Counted from the first letter of the stretch, positions 36,953 through 45,804 are shown. The stretch is 64,000 nt of DNA from Motilibacter deserti (GCF_011250635.1 NZ_JAANNP010000009.1:18762-82761); one strand, 5' to 3'. Made by a program: numbers and translations. Notes: generated from the letters alone by a model not told the origin.

Positions 36953-37017
36953 GTCGTGCTGATACGCCGTGCTGATTACGTCGTACTGGTCCGTCGTGCT
37001 GGTCCGCCGTGCTGACA
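36953..37017. repeat. 13-bp tandem repeat, about five copies
   Basis: GTGCTG/GTACTG cores recur at 36956, 36969, 36983, 36996 and 37009, spacing 13-14 bases. The array lies between the XRE gene stop and the secreted-protein start, on the promoter side of the latter. Confidence 0.75.
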
Positions 37018-37040
37018 GGCGTGCCTGACAAGCAGTGCGG

Positions 37041-37328
37041 TCAGCTGGCCAGCCGCTCCCCGGCGTCTGCGGGCTCGATCTCGACGGGCCTGCTGATCTC
37101 GGCCCACACGTCGTCGAGGGAGAGGCCGAGGACGGCGGTGATCGCGGCGATGGTCGGGAAGGCGGGGGTCGCGACGCGGCCGGACTCGATCTTGCGCAGC
37201 GTCTCCGGCGACACCCCGGCATCGAGGGCGGTGGCGAGCATCGGGCGCTCTCCCCGGGCGCGACGCAGGAGGGCGCCGAGGCGCTGCCCCCGCTCGACCT
37301 CGGCGGGGGTGAGGGGCAACCGGACCAT
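37041..37328 (-). CDS. XRE-family HTH regulator
   Basis: 95 residues. A single Cro/CI helix-turn-helix (about 15-72: LGALLRRARG, LATALDAGVSPETLRKIESG, FPTIAAITAVLGLSLDDVW). Only 23 residues follow it, so it has no sensor domain. Leaderless start: TAGTAT six bases before ATG, lying inside an inverted repeat (37335-37355) that is the likely self-operator. Divergent from and 67 bases away from a methionine aminopeptidase gene, which it probably controls. Confidence 0.88.
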   Translation of the reverse strand: MVRLPLTPAEVERGQRLGALLRRARGERPMLATALDAGVSPETLRKIESGRVATPAFPTIAAITAVLGLSLDDVWAEISRPVEIEPADAGERLAS

Positions 37329-37334
37329 GGCCCG

Positions 37335-37355
37335 ATACTAATACCGGGATAGTAT
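37335..37355. promoter_or_regulatory. Inverted-repeat operator overlapping the XRE -10 box
   Basis: ATACTA (37335-37340) and TAGTAT (37350-37355), nine-base spacer; on the minus strand the first arm is the -10 box of the XRE gene. CCGGGATAGT occurs at 37344 and again at 37358, a direct repeat spaced 14 bases. The region is AT-rich against its surroundings. Confidence 0.65.
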
Positions 37356-37395
37356 GGCCGGGATAGTTATCGGCCGCTCGAGGGAAGGCACGGCC

Positions 37396-38169
37396 ATGAT
37401 CGAGATCCTCAGCCCCACCGAGCTGGCCCGGGCCAAGGACACCGGCGCGCTCGTCGCCGGGATCCTGCAGACCCTGCGCAACCGCAGCGGAGTCGGCACC
37501 AACCTGCTCGACATCGACCGGTGGGCACAGGCGATGATCGTGGAGGCCGGCGCGCAGTCCTGCTACGTCGACTACGAGCCGTCGTTCGGGCGCGGCCCCT
37601 TCGGCCACTACATCTGCACCTCGGTCAACGACGCCGTGCTGCACGGGCTGCCCCACGACTACGCGCTGGCCGACGGCGACCTGCTGACGCTCGACCTCGC
37701 CGTCTCGCTCGGCGGTGTCGTCACCGACTCGGCGATCAGCTTCGTCGTGGGCGAGGCCAAGGACGCGGCCGACACCGCGATGATCGCCGCGACGGAGCGT
37801 GCGCTGAGCGCCGGGATCGCGGCCGCGGGCCCGGGCGTACGCCTCGGCGACGTCTCCCACGCCATCGGCTCGGTCCTCGACGCGGCCGGCTACCCGATCA
37901 ACACCCAGTTCGGCGGCCACGGGGTCGGGTCGACGATGCACCAGGACCCCCACGTCCCCAACGCGGGCCGGCCGGGCCGCGGGTTCAAGCTCCGCCCCGG
38001 CCTGCTGCTCGCCCTCGAGCCGTGGGTCATGGCCGACACCGACGAGCTCGTCACCGACGCCGACGGGTGGACGCTGCGCAGCGTCACCGGCTGCCGGACC
38101 GCCCACAGCGAGCACACGATCGCCATCACCGAGGACGGCACGGAGATCCTCACCCTGCCGCGGGCGTGA
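37396..38169 (+). CDS. Type I methionyl aminopeptidase
   Basis: 257 residues. Removes N-terminal methionine from new proteins. All expected metal ligands are visible: substrate His in AVLHGLPH; Asp pair in LTLDLAVSLGGVVTDS; His in GGHGVGSTMH; Glu in LALEPWV and Glu in HSEHTIAI. It lacks the N-terminal zinc-finger extension, as in MAP Ia. I chose ATG 37396 with GAGGGAAGG upstream over ATG 37354 inside the operator region. Paired with a divergent XRE regulator, so it is likely an accessory, regulated copy and not the housekeeping map gene. Confidence 0.9.
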   Translation: MIEILSPTELARAKDTGALVAGILQTLRNRSGVGTNLLDIDRWAQAMIVEAGAQSCYVDYEPSFGRGPFGHYICTSVNDAVLHGLPHDYALADGDLLTLDLAVSLGGVVTDSAISFVVGEAKDAADTAMIAATERALSAGIAAAGPGVRLGDVSHAIGSVLDAAGYPINTQFGGHGVGSTMHQDPHVPNAGRPGRGFKLRPGLLLALEPWVMADTDELVTDADGWTLRSVTGCRTAHSEHTIAITEDGTEILTLPRA

Positions 38170-38206
38170 CTCGCACGCAGCCGTTGGCGTGACTCGCACG
38201 CAGCCG
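38163..38206. repeat. Duplication of the gene 3' end
   Basis: GGCGTGACTCGCACGCAGCC occurs at 38163 and 38186; the first copy contains the stop codon of the aminopeptidase gene. A recent 23-bp tandem duplication. Confidence 0.75.
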
Positions 38207-38222
38207 CCGGCGGAGCCCGCGC

Positions 38223-39260
38223 TCAGGCGCAGGCGCACACCACGCGGTCGCCCGCCTGCAGCGGCCCGGCGTCCGGGTCGTTGTAGTGCAGCACCCGCCC
38301 GCGCCGCACCACCGCGAGCACGGGCGTGGAGACCTCGTGCAGCCGCTTGCCGACCTCGTCGGGCGCGATCTCCCGGTCGACGAGGTCGAGGCCGGTGCCG
38401 AACGCCACCAGGTCCTCCACGACGGCGACCGCCGCCGGGCTGTCGGCGGCCAGGCCGAGCAGCCGCCCGGTCGTCTCCGAAGTGACGATCACGGAGGTGG
38501 CGCCGCTCTGCTCGAGCAGCTCCGCGTTCTCCGACTGCCGTGCCGCGGCCACCACGCGGGCCTTCGGGTTGGCCCGCCGCGCGGTGAGGGTCGCGAGGAT
38601 CGCCGAGTCGTCCCGGCCGAGGGCGACGATCACGGTCGAGGCACGCTCGATCAGCGCCTCACGCAGGGTCGCCTCGTTCGTCGCAGGCCCGGCGACGGCC
38701 ACCAGGCCCTGGTCCACGGCGGCCTCGACGGCGCGGATGTCCGCGTCGACGACGACGATCCGCGAAGCCGGGTAGCCCTGGAGCAGCAGCGCGCGGACCG
38801 CGTTGCGCCCCTTGGTGCCGAAGCCGAGGACAAGGACATGGGACTTCACGCGTGACCTCCATCGGGCGAGGCGGAACTCCTCCCGTGACCTCTGCGTCAG
38901 CGCCGAGATCGTCGTCCCGACCAGGATGATGACGAACAGCAGCCGCATCGGGGTGACCGCGAGGGCGTTGACGAGCCGGGCGCTCTCGGTGACAGGCGTG
39001 ATGTCGCCGTAGCCCGTCGTCGAGAGCGTGACGGTCGTGTAGTAGAGGGCGTCGATCGCCGAGACCGTCTCGTCGACGTTGTCCCGGTAGCCGCCGCGCT
39101 CGAGCATGACGATCAGCCAGTTGACCGCGACGAGGGCCAGCGCCGCCCCCATGCGCAGGACGATCGCGAGGATAGGGCTCTTCGGCGGGCTGCCCGGCAG
39201 CCGGATGCCACGGGCCGTACGCGCCCGACGTGAGTACCAGTGATGGTCGCGCTGCGGCAC
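38223..39260 (-). CDS. Two-TM potassium channel with TrkA-N (RCK) domain
   Basis: 345 residues. TM1 about 30-52, pore helix and selectivity filter TTGYGD (81-86), TM2 about 100-125, then RCK-N (HVLVLGFGTKGRNAVRALL, with Asp in VVVDAD at the end of strand 2) and a TrkA-C-like tail. A typical MthK/Kch-type ligand-gated K+ channel. GTG start. It follows the GNAT gene by 28 bases on the same strand, so the three genes PH-GNAT-channel may be one transcript. Confidence 0.93.
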   Translation of the reverse strand: MPQRDHHWYSRRARTARGIRLPGSPPKSPILAIVLRMGAALALVAVNWLIVMLERGGYRDNVDETVSAIDALYYTTVTLSTTGYGDITPVTESARLVNALAVTPMRLLFVIILVGTTISALTQRSREEFRLARWRSRVKSHVLVLGFGTKGRNAVRALLLQGYPASRIVVVDADIRAVEAAVDQGLVAVAGPATNEATLREALIERASTVIVALGRDDSAILATLTARRANPKARVVAAARQSENAELLEQSGATSVIVTSETTGRLLGLAADSPAAVAVVEDLVAFGTGLDLVDREIAPDEVGKRLHEVSTPVLAVVRRGRVLHYNDPDAGPLQAGDRVVCACA

Positions 39261-39288
39261 CGGCTAGCTCTTCCGGCTGCGCACGGGA

Positions 39289-39807
39289 TCAGGGGTCGTT
39301 GCGCAGCCGCGCGTAGGACACGAGGTCGTGCCACTCGCCCCGACGGAACTGCGCTCCACGCAAGACCCCCTCGCGGGTGAACCCCGCCTTCTCCAACGCC
39401 CGCTGCTCGGGCCTGTTGTCCACGTCGGTGGACGCCTCGACGCGGCAGGCGTCGGTCGTCGCGAAGAGCATGTCAGCCAGCAGGCGCTGGGCCCGGGTGC
39501 CCGCTCCCCGGCCGCGGTACGGCGGGTGCAGCGAGATGCCGATGTTCCACGCGCGTGACTGCGGGTTGGGGCCGTACGGCACGGCGTGCCAGCTCACCGA
39601 CCCGGCGAGCTCGGCGTCGACCTCGACCACCAGGAAGCCGTAGCCCCGCTCGGCGCCGTTGCGGCGCAGCAGCTCGGCGTGCGAGCGCGGCGGCAGCCCG
39701 AAGTCGCCCCACTCGCCGGCGTGCTCGGGGTCCTGGTCCCACGCGTCCAGGGTGGGGACGTCGGCCTCGGCCACGGCGCGCAGCCGGACGCCGGTGCGCG
39801 AGCTCAC
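39289..39807 (-). CDS. GNAT family N-acetyltransferase
   Basis: 172 residues. RimJ/RimL-like acetyltransferase: VRLRAVAEADVPTLDAWD at the N-terminus, WNIGISLHPPYRGRGAGTRA with the acetyl-CoA pyrophosphate loop (RGRGAG), and EKAGFTREGVLRGAQFRRGE at the end. The substrate is unknown; many relatives acetylate ribosomal proteins or small amines. GTG start in a GTGA overlap with the PH-domain gene. Confidence 0.88.
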   Translation of the reverse strand: MSSRTGVRLRAVAEADVPTLDAWDQDPEHAGEWGDFGLPPRSHAELLRRNGAERGYGFLVVEVDAELAGSVSWHAVPYGPNPQSRAWNIGISLHPPYRGRGAGTRAQRLLADMLFATTDACRVEASTDVDNRPEQRALEKAGFTREGVLRGAQFRRGEWHDLVSYARLRNDP

Positions 39808-40391
39808 GAGAGCGCCACCGTCAGCACGAGGGCGCCGACCAGCACGACGGCCGGGACGATCACGTCCCACCTCCAGCGGACCACCACCTCGCCCGCCGGC
39901 GCCCGGTCGCGCCGCTCCTCCCAGCGCTGCACGAGCCGCGCCGTCAGCGCTTCCCCGCTCCGCCCGCCACGCGGGCGCGGCTCCTCGACGCCGGCCGCCT
40001 CGGCCACCCGGTCCCGGGCCAGGTGACGCCGCTTCCGGGGGGCGGAGGCGTACGCCACGAAGGTCCCGCGGTCGGTGCGCACCTCCAGCGACCACTTCCC
40101 GCCCAGGTGCTCGATGCGCGGCCACGGGATCCGCACGTCCCGGACGACGTTGACCAGCGTGATCCCGTCGTCGTCCTGCAGCAGCGCGGGCCGGTAGGCG
40201 AGGGCGTAGAACGAGAGGGTGATCAGCGCCAGCACCTCGGTGACGACCAGGCGCTGGAAGCCCGTCCCGCGCACGAGCGTGTCGGCCAGCAGGACCGCGG
40301 CCAGCACGAACCACACGACCGCGACGCCGCGCGACAGCCCCGCCCGGTGGACCTCGCGGCCGCCGGGAGCGGGACCTGCCTGCCTCTGCAC
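39804..40391 (-). CDS. Membrane PH-domain protein
   Basis: 195 residues. Two hydrophobic segments (about 22-40 and 47-65) precede a bacterial PH-like domain of the Cfp6 type (RPALLQDDDGITLVNVVRDV, IPWPRIEHLGGKWSLEVRT), and a third segment closes the C-terminus (VIVPAVVLVGALVLTVAL). Family of unknown role in the actinobacterial envelope. GTG start; coupled to the GNAT gene. Confidence 0.8.
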   Translation of the reverse strand: MQRQAGPAPGGREVHRAGLSRGVAVVWFVLAAVLLADTLVRGTGFQRLVVTEVLALITLSFYALAYRPALLQDDDGITLVNVVRDVRIPWPRIEHLGGKWSLEVRTDRGTFVAYASAPRKRRHLARDRVAEAAGVEEPRPRGGRSGEALTARLVQRWEERRDRAPAGEVVVRWRWDVIVPAVVLVGALVLTVALS

Positions 40392-40478
40392 AGCGCCGAT
40401 CCTGCCCTAGCGGCCGGAGGCGTACGCGCGGGCTCGGGCCGCAGCCCGCCGCGCCCCCGTCCGCCATGGACTGCGGCA

Positions 40479-40484
40479 TAGACT
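40479..40484 (+). promoter_or_regulatory. -10 box, leaderless promoter of the deoC operon
   Basis: TAGACT, six bases (CGGGAG), then GTG 40491. Confidence 0.5.
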
Positions 40485-40490
40485 CGGGAG

Positions 40491-41477
40491 GTGAGTGCGA
40501 CAGTGACGTCGGAGCCGGCCGGAGCGCGGTCGCCGGCCCTCGAGACGGTGACGTCGAGCGTGACCGCGTCCGAGAGCGCGCTGCGCCGCTTCCTGCACGG
40601 GCTGCCCGGGGTGGACCAGGTCGGCGCCGAGGCCCGTGCCGCGACGCTCGCCTCCCGCTCGGTCAAGGCCGACGCCAAGCGCCAGCTGATCGACCTCGCG
40701 ATCTCCTGCATCGACCTCACGACGCTCGAGGGCGCGGACACCCCGGGCAAGGTGCGCGGTCTCTGCGCCAAGGGGCGCCGCCCCGAGCCCGACGACTCCT
40801 CCTGCCCGCAGGTCGCGGCGATCTGCATCTACGGCGACCTGGTGCCGGTGGCGGTCGAGGAGCTCAGGGGCACCGGCATCAACGTCGCCGCCGTCGCCAC
40901 GGCGTTCCCCAGCGGCCGGGCCTCCCTCGCCGTGAAGCTGCAGGACACCCGCGACGCCGTCGCCGCTGGCGCCGACGAGATCGACATGGTCATCGACCGC
41001 GGCGCCTTCCTGTCCGGCCGCTACGGCCAGGTCCTCGACGAGGTCCGCCAGGTCAAGGCCGCCTGCGGCCCCGCCCACCTCAAGGTCATCCTCGAGACCG
41101 GCGAGCTGGCGACGTACGACAACGTGCGGCGCGCCTCCTGGCTGGCGATGCTCGGCGGCGCGGACTTCATCAAGACGAGCACCGGCAAGATCAGCCCGGC
41201 GGCGACGCTTCCCGTGGCGCTGGTGATGCTCGAGGCCGTCCGCGACTTCCGCGCCGCGACGGGCTCCCAGGTCGGCTTCAAGCCGGCCGGCGGCATCCGC
41301 ACAGCGAAGGACGCGCTCAAGCACTTCGTGCTCGTGCACGAGACGTGCGGCGACGACTGGCTCGACCCGGCGTACTACCGGCTCGGGGCCTCGAGCCTGC
41401 TCAACGACCTGCTGCTGCAGCGCCAGCGGATGGCGACCGGCCGCTACGCCGGCCGCGACTACGTGACGGTGGACTGA
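40491..41477 (+). CDS. deoC: Deoxyribose-phosphate aldolase
   Basis: 328 residues. Splits 2-deoxyribose-5-phosphate into glyceraldehyde-3-phosphate and acetaldehyde. Schiff-base Lys228 in ADFIKTSTGKISPAA, proton-relay Asp/Lys in EIDMVIDRG and LKVILETGEL, and GFKPAGGIRTAKDAL are all present. Longer than E. coli DeoC, with an N-terminal helical extension (1-60), normal for the class that pairs with aldehyde dehydrogenases. First of three genes: deoC, ALDH, truncated ALDH. This supports a route from deoxynucleosides to acetate or acetyl-CoA. Confidence 0.95.
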   Translation: MSATVTSEPAGARSPALETVTSSVTASESALRRFLHGLPGVDQVGAEARAATLASRSVKADAKRQLIDLAISCIDLTTLEGADTPGKVRGLCAKGRRPEPDDSSCPQVAAICIYGDLVPVAVEELRGTGINVAAVATAFPSGRASLAVKLQDTRDAVAAGADEIDMVIDRGAFLSGRYGQVLDEVRQVKAACGPAHLKVILETGELATYDNVRRASWLAMLGGADFIKTSTGKISPAATLPVALVMLEAVRDFRAATGSQVGFKPAGGIRTAKDALKHFVLVHETCGDDWLDPAYYRLGASSLLNDLLLQRQRMATGRYAGRDYVTVD

Positions 41478-41478
41478 G

Positions 41479-42915
41479 ATGGTGAAGTTCGAGTACGCCC
41501 CCGCCCCCGAGTCGACGGCCGTCGTCGACATCGCCCCGTCCTACGGGCTCTTCGTCGACGGCGCCTTCGTCGACCCGGCCGACGGCGAGCCGTTCAAGAC
41601 GGTCAACCCGGCGACCGAGGAGGTGCTCTGCGAGGTCGTCGCGGGCGGCCCGGCCGACGTCGACCGCGCGGTGCAGGCCGCGCGCCGGGCGCAGGACGGC
41701 GTCTGGTCCCGGCTCCCGGGCCGCGAGCGGGGCAAGTACCTCTTCCGCATCGCCCGCATCATGCAGGAGCGCGCCCGCGAGCTCGCGGTCCTCGAGACGC
41801 TCGACAACGGAAAGCCGATTCGCGAATCCCGCGACGTCGACGTGCCGCTCGCCGCAGCGCACTTCTTCTACCACGCGGGCTGGGCCGACAAGCTCTCCTA
41901 CGCGGGCTTCGGCCCCGACCCCAAGCCGTACGGCGTGGCGGGCCAGGTCATCCCGTGGAACTTCCCGCTGCTGATGCTGGCCTGGAAGGTCGCGCCGGCC
42001 CTCGCGTGCGGCAACACCGTCGTGCTCAAGCCGGCGGAGACGACACCGCTGACGGCGCTGCTGTTCGCCGAGATCTGCCAGCAGGCCGACCTGCCGCCGG
42101 GCGTCGTCAACATCGTGACCGGGGCGGGAGAGACCGGCCGGGCGCTCGTCGAGCACGACGGCGTGGACAAGGTCGCGTTCACGGGGTCGACCGAGGTCGG
42201 CAAGGCGATCGCCCGCTCGGTCGCCGGCACCCGCAAGCGCGCGACGCTGGAGCTCGGCGGCAAGGCGGCGAACGTCGTCTTCGAGGACGCGCCGATCGAC
42301 CAGGCGGTCGAGGGCATCGTCAACGGCATCTTCTTCAACCAGGGCCACGTGTGCTGCGCGGGCAGCCGCCTGCTGCTGCAGGAGTCCGTGGCCGACGAGG
42401 TGCTCGACTCGCTCAAGCGCCGCCTCGGGATGCTGCGGGTCGGCGACCCGCTGGACAAGAACACCGACGTCGGGGCCATCAACTCGGCGGCGCAGCTGGC
42501 CCGCATCCGCGAGCTGTCCGACATCGGCGAGGCCGAGGGCGCGCAGCGCTGGTCACCGGCGTGCGAGCTGCCGGACCGCGGCTACTGGTTCCCGCCGACG
42601 CTCTTCACCGGGGTCTCGCAGGCGCACCGCATCGCGCGCGAGGAGGTCTTCGGCCCCGTGCTGTCGGTCCTGACCTTCCGCACCCCCGCCGAGGCGGTCG
42701 AGAAGGCCAACAACACGCCGTACGGCCTCTCCGCCGGTGTGTGGACCGAGAAGGGCTCGCGCATCCTCTGGATGGCGGACAAGCTCAAGGCCGGCGTCGT
42801 CTGGGCCAACACGTTCAACCGCTTCGACCCGACGTCGCCCTTCGGCGGCTACAAGGAGTCCGGCTGGGGCCGCGAGGGCGGCCGGCACGGGCTGGAGGCC
42901 TACCTTCATGGCTGA
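41479..42915 (+). CDS. Aldehyde dehydrogenase
   Basis: 478 residues, NAD(P)-dependent. Asn161 in VIPWNFP, the NAD motif AFTGSTEVGKAIA, general base Glu258 (TLELGGK) and nucleophile Cys292 (GHVCCAGSRL) are intact. It starts one base after the deoC stop, so acetaldehyde released by DeoC is the likely substrate. Length is normal. Its 3' end overlaps the next, truncated ALDH gene by eight bases. Confidence 0.94.
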   Translation: MVKFEYAPAPESTAVVDIAPSYGLFVDGAFVDPADGEPFKTVNPATEEVLCEVVAGGPADVDRAVQAARRAQDGVWSRLPGRERGKYLFRIARIMQERARELAVLETLDNGKPIRESRDVDVPLAAAHFFYHAGWADKLSYAGFGPDPKPYGVAGQVIPWNFPLLMLAWKVAPALACGNTVVLKPAETTPLTALLFAEICQQADLPPGVVNIVTGAGETGRALVEHDGVDKVAFTGSTEVGKAIARSVAGTRKRATLELGGKAANVVFEDAPIDQAVEGIVNGIFFNQGHVCCAGSRLLLQESVADEVLDSLKRRLGMLRVGDPLDKNTDVGAINSAAQLARIRELSDIGEAEGAQRWSPACELPDRGYWFPPTLFTGVSQAHRIAREEVFGPVLSVLTFRTPAEAVEKANNTPYGLSAGVWTEKGSRILWMADKLKAGVVWANTFNRFDPTSPFGGYKESGWGREGGRHGLEAYLHG

Positions 42916-43801
42916 GCAGAACGCGACTTCGCCGAACACCGCTGCGCGCATCGCCGTGCGCAAGACCTACAAGCTCTACATCGGCGGCGCTTTCCCGCGC
43001 AGCGAGTCCGGCCGGTCCTACGAGGTCACGGCCGCGGACGGCAGCTTCCTCGCCAACGCCGCGCTCGCCTCGCGCAAGGACGCTCGCGACGCGGTCGTGG
43101 CCGCGCGGGGGGCCTTCGCCAAGTGGTCGGCCGCGACGGCCTACAACCGCGGGCAGGTCCTCTACCGCGTGGCCGAGGTCCTCGAGGGCCGTCGTGCCCA
43201 GTTCGTCGACGAGGTCGGCGCGGCCGAGGGGCTGGACGCGCGCGCCGCCGGCCTGGTCGTCGACGCGGCGATCGACCGCTGGGTCTGGTACGCCGGCTGG
43301 TCGGACAAGATCGCGCAGGTGCTCGGCGGCACCAACCCGGTCGCCGGGCCGTACTTCGACTTCTCGATCCCCGAGCCCTCCGGCGTCGTCGCGGTCGTCG
43401 CCCCGCAGCATTCGTCGCTGCTCGGCCTCGTGTCGGTGGTGGCCCCCGCGGTCGTCGGCGGCTGCACCGTCGTCGTGCTTGCCAGCGAGGAGCGGCCGCT
43501 GCCCGCGGTCACGCTCTCGGAGGTCCTCGCGACCTCCGACGTGCCCGGCGGCGTCGTGAACGTGCTGACCGGCCGCACCGCCGAGGTGGCGCCCTGGCTC
43601 GCCGCGCACATGGACGTCAACGCGCTCGACCTGGCCGGTGCCGCCCCCGCCGACGTGCAGGCCCTCGAGGTGGCCGCGGCGGACAACCTCAAGCGCGTAC
43701 GCCGCCCCGACCCCGTCGAGGACTGGGCGGCCGAGCCGGGGCTGGACCGGCTGCGCGCGTTCCTCGAGACCAAGACGGTCTGGCACCCGGTCGGCATCTG
43801 A
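42908..43801 (+). CDS. Truncated, catalytically inactive aldehyde dehydrogenase homologue
   Basis: 297 residues. It matches only the N-terminal part of ALDHs: YKLYIGGAFPRSESGRSYEV, then PSGVVAVVAPQHSSLLGLVS in place of the usual VxPWNFP, and VVNVLTGRTAEVAPWLAAHM. The general-base Glu, the catalytic Cys and the whole C-terminal catalytic half are missing. The frame is clean, with normal codon use and a tight overlap with the active ALDH, so it is a maintained protein, not a decayed gene. It may form a hetero-oligomer with its neighbour. Confidence 0.82.
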   Translation: MAEQNATSPNTAARIAVRKTYKLYIGGAFPRSESGRSYEVTAADGSFLANAALASRKDARDAVVAARGAFAKWSAATAYNRGQVLYRVAEVLEGRRAQFVDEVGAAEGLDARAAGLVVDAAIDRWVWYAGWSDKIAQVLGGTNPVAGPYFDFSIPEPSGVVAVVAPQHSSLLGLVSVVAPAVVGGCTVVVLASEERPLPAVTLSEVLATSDVPGGVVNVLTGRTAEVAPWLAAHMDVNALDLAGAAPADVQALEVAAADNLKRVRRPDPVEDWAAEPGLDRLRAFLETKTVWHPVGI

Positions 43802-43854
43802 CCCCGCCTGCGATCGGCCCGCGGCCGGTACACGCAGGGGCGGCTGCAGACGGA

Positions 43855-43884
43855 AGGAGGCGCGGGCTCGTGCCCGCGCCTCCT
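43855..43884. terminator. Bidirectional hairpin terminator
   Basis: GGAGGCGCGGGC (43856-43867) and its complement (43872-43883) with loop TCGT, plus one A-T pair outside. Between the ALDH operon (+) and the DUF4142 gene (-). Confidence 0.85.
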
Positions 43885-43913
43885 CGTGTGTCCGCGCCGT
43901 GCGGAGCGGTCGG

Positions 43914-44534
43914 TCAGAGCCCGGCCGAGTGCACGGCGTGCGCCGTCGCGTCGTCCAGCTCGTCGGTGACGTTCTCGGCCGGCGCGATGATGATCCAGAT
44001 GCCCAGCGCCGCGTCGCGGTGCATCTTCACGACCGGCAGCGTCGCGCGGGCCAGCGCCAGCACGCCCGGGTCGCGGCTCGTCATGCGCGTCTCGCCGGTG
44101 AGCAGGATCGCCTTGCGGTGCGCGGAGACCTGCTTGCGCGCCCAGTTGCGGTCGAACTCCAGCCCGTCGAGGCCGGCGAGCTTCTCGATCGCCGCCGCGT
44201 CGGCCGGGGCCAGCTTGGTCGGGAGCGTCACGTCGTGCGCCCGGGCCAGGGCGCGTACCTGGGCCAGGTGCTTGCGGTGGTCGGCCACGAGGACCGCGCC
44301 GAGGGCGGCGACACCGATGGTCTCCGCGCGGTCGATCGCGAGCTGGCCCGCGCGGATCTCGAACAGGTCGGACGCCGCGATCGCCTTGAGCCACGCGACG
44401 TCCATCGCCGCCGCCTGCGCGGCCGTCGCCTGCCGCGACACCGGCTGGGCGGCCGGGGCGGCGAACGCCGGCGCCGAGCCCAGCGCCAGAGCCCCTGCGG
44501 CGAGTGCCGCAGGAATGAGAAGCCTTGTCTTCAT
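43914..44534 (-). CDS. Secreted DUF4142 (ferritin-like fold) protein
   Basis: 206 residues. Signal peptide (about 1-28, KTRLLIPAALAAGALALGSA); the mature part has the DUF4142 helices DVAWLKAIAASDLFEIRAGQ, VLVADHRKHLAQVRALAR and RKQVSAHRKAIL. Family of unknown function, periplasmic or extracellular, proposed ferritin-like four-helix bundle. ATG 44534 preceded by GGAGGAC. Confidence 0.82.
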   Translation of the reverse strand: MKTRLLIPAALAAGALALGSAPAFAAPAAQPVSRQATAAQAAAMDVAWLKAIAASDLFEIRAGQLAIDRAETIGVAALGAVLVADHRKHLAQVRALARAHDVTLPTKLAPADAAAIEKLAGLDGLEFDRNWARKQVSAHRKAILLTGETRMTSRDPGVLALARATLPVVKMHRDAALGIWIIIAPAENVTDELDDATAHAVHSAGL

Positions 44535-44700
44535 CGACGTCCTCCGCAGGGCCGCTGGGCCGCTCCGGCCCGGGTGCACGTCCCCGTGGCTTTCGAGGTC
44601 CCCCCGTGCGGCGCGGGCAAACTGCCCGGTTGACGAACCTTCGGAGCGTTGTCGAGACGTTACGCGAGGTACGCCGCCGTCGGCGGACGGACGGCCGCGG

Positions 44701-45804
44701 TCAGCGAGCGGACGGCGCGGCGCCCAGCGCGGCGTACCCGGGCTTGATGATGTCCTCGATGAGGGCGAGCCGCTCGTCGAAGGGCAGGAAGGCGCTCTTC
44801 ATGGCGTTCACGGTGAACCACCGCAGGTCCTCCAGCCCGTAGCCGAAGGCGTCGACGAGCAGCGCCATCTCCCGCGACAGCGTGGTGCCGCTCATCAGCC
44901 GGTTGTCGGTGTTGACCGTGACCCGGAAGCCGAGCTTGCGCAGCAGGCCGATCGGGTGCTCGGCCACCGACGCCACCGCGCCGGTCTGGACGTTGGAGGA
45001 CGGGCACATCTCCAGCGGCACGCGGGTGTCCCGGACGTACGCCGCGAGCCGCCCCAGCTTCGGCGCCCCGTCCACGCCGACGGTGAGGTCGTCGACGATG
45101 CGGACGCCGTGGCCCAGCCGGTCCGCGCCGCACCACTGCAGCGCCTCCCAGATGCTGGGCAGCCCGAAGGCCTCCCCCGCGTGGATCGTGAAGTGGGCGT
45201 TCTCGCGGCGGAGGTACTCGAACGCGTCGAGGTGTCGCGTCGGGGGGAAGCCGGCCTCGGCGCCCGCGATGTCGAAGCCGACGACGCCGGCGTCGCGGTA
45301 GCGCACTGCGAGCTCGGCGATCTCGGAGCTGCGGGCCGCGTGCCGCATCGCGGTGAGCAGGGTGCCGATGCGGACCGACCGGCCGGCGGCCGCCGCGGCC
45401 TGGGTGCCCAGTCGGAAGCCCTCGAGCACGGCCTCGACGACCTGCTCGAGCGCCAGCCCCTCCTCGACGTGGAGCTCGGGGGCGAAGCGGACCTCGGCAT
45501 AGACCACTCCGTCCGCGGCGAGGTCCTGCGCGCACTCGCTGGCCACCCGCTGCAGCGCGCCGACGGTCTGCATGACGCCGACCGTGTGCGCGAACGTCTC
45601 CAGGTAGCGCTCCAACGAGCCGGACGACGCCGCCTCGTGGAACCACGTCTCCAGCTCCGCCGGGCCCTGCGCCGGCAGCCGGTCGTACCCCGTCTCCCGG
45701 GCGAGGTCGAGGACCGTCGCCGCCCGCAGCCCGCCGTCGAGGTGGTCGTGGAGCAGGGCCTTCGGCGCCAGCCGGATCTGCTCGGGGGTGGGCGGGGTCG
45801 TCAT
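44701..45804 (-). CDS. add: Adenosine deaminase
   Basis: 367 residues. Zinc-dependent deamination of (deoxy)adenosine. HDHLDGG metal motif, HAGEAFG (catalytic Glu), DRLGHG and [10 protein letters not shown], with the metal-binding Asp, are all present. ATG 45804 has a TACCGT box seven bases upstream; the open frame extends to 46050 but overlaps the cupin gene without support. Feeds inosine to the PNP at 28.7 kb. Its position next to the cdd/deoA block matches Rv3313c-Rv3315c. Confidence 0.95.
   Translation of the reverse strand: MTTPPTPEQIRLAPKALLHDHLDGGLRAATVLDLARETGYDRLPAQGPAELETWFHEAASSGSLERYLETFAHTVGVMQTVGALQRVASECAQDLAADGVVYAEVRFAPELHVEEGLALEQVVEAVLEGFRLGTQAAAAAGRSVRIGTLLTAMRHAARSSEIAELAVRYRDAGVVGFDIAGAEAGFPPTRHLDAFEYLRRENAHFTIHAGEAFGLPSIWEALQWCGADRLGHGVRIVDDLTVGVDGAPKLGRLAAYVRDTRVPLEMCPSSNVQTGAVASVAEHPIGLLRKLGFRVTVNTDNRLMSGTTLSREMALLVDAFGYGLEDLRWFTVNAMKSAFLPFDERLALIEDIIKPGYAALGAAPSAR

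Noticed and set aside
37041..38169. Toxin-antitoxin system
   Set aside because: The genes are divergent, not an overlapping pair, and the enzyme has the complete active site of methionine aminopeptidase, with no toxin fold.
42908..43801. Frameshifted remainder of a full-length ALDH
   Set aside because: The sequence after the stop at 43801 shows no ALDH catalytic half in any frame, and a terminator follows at once.
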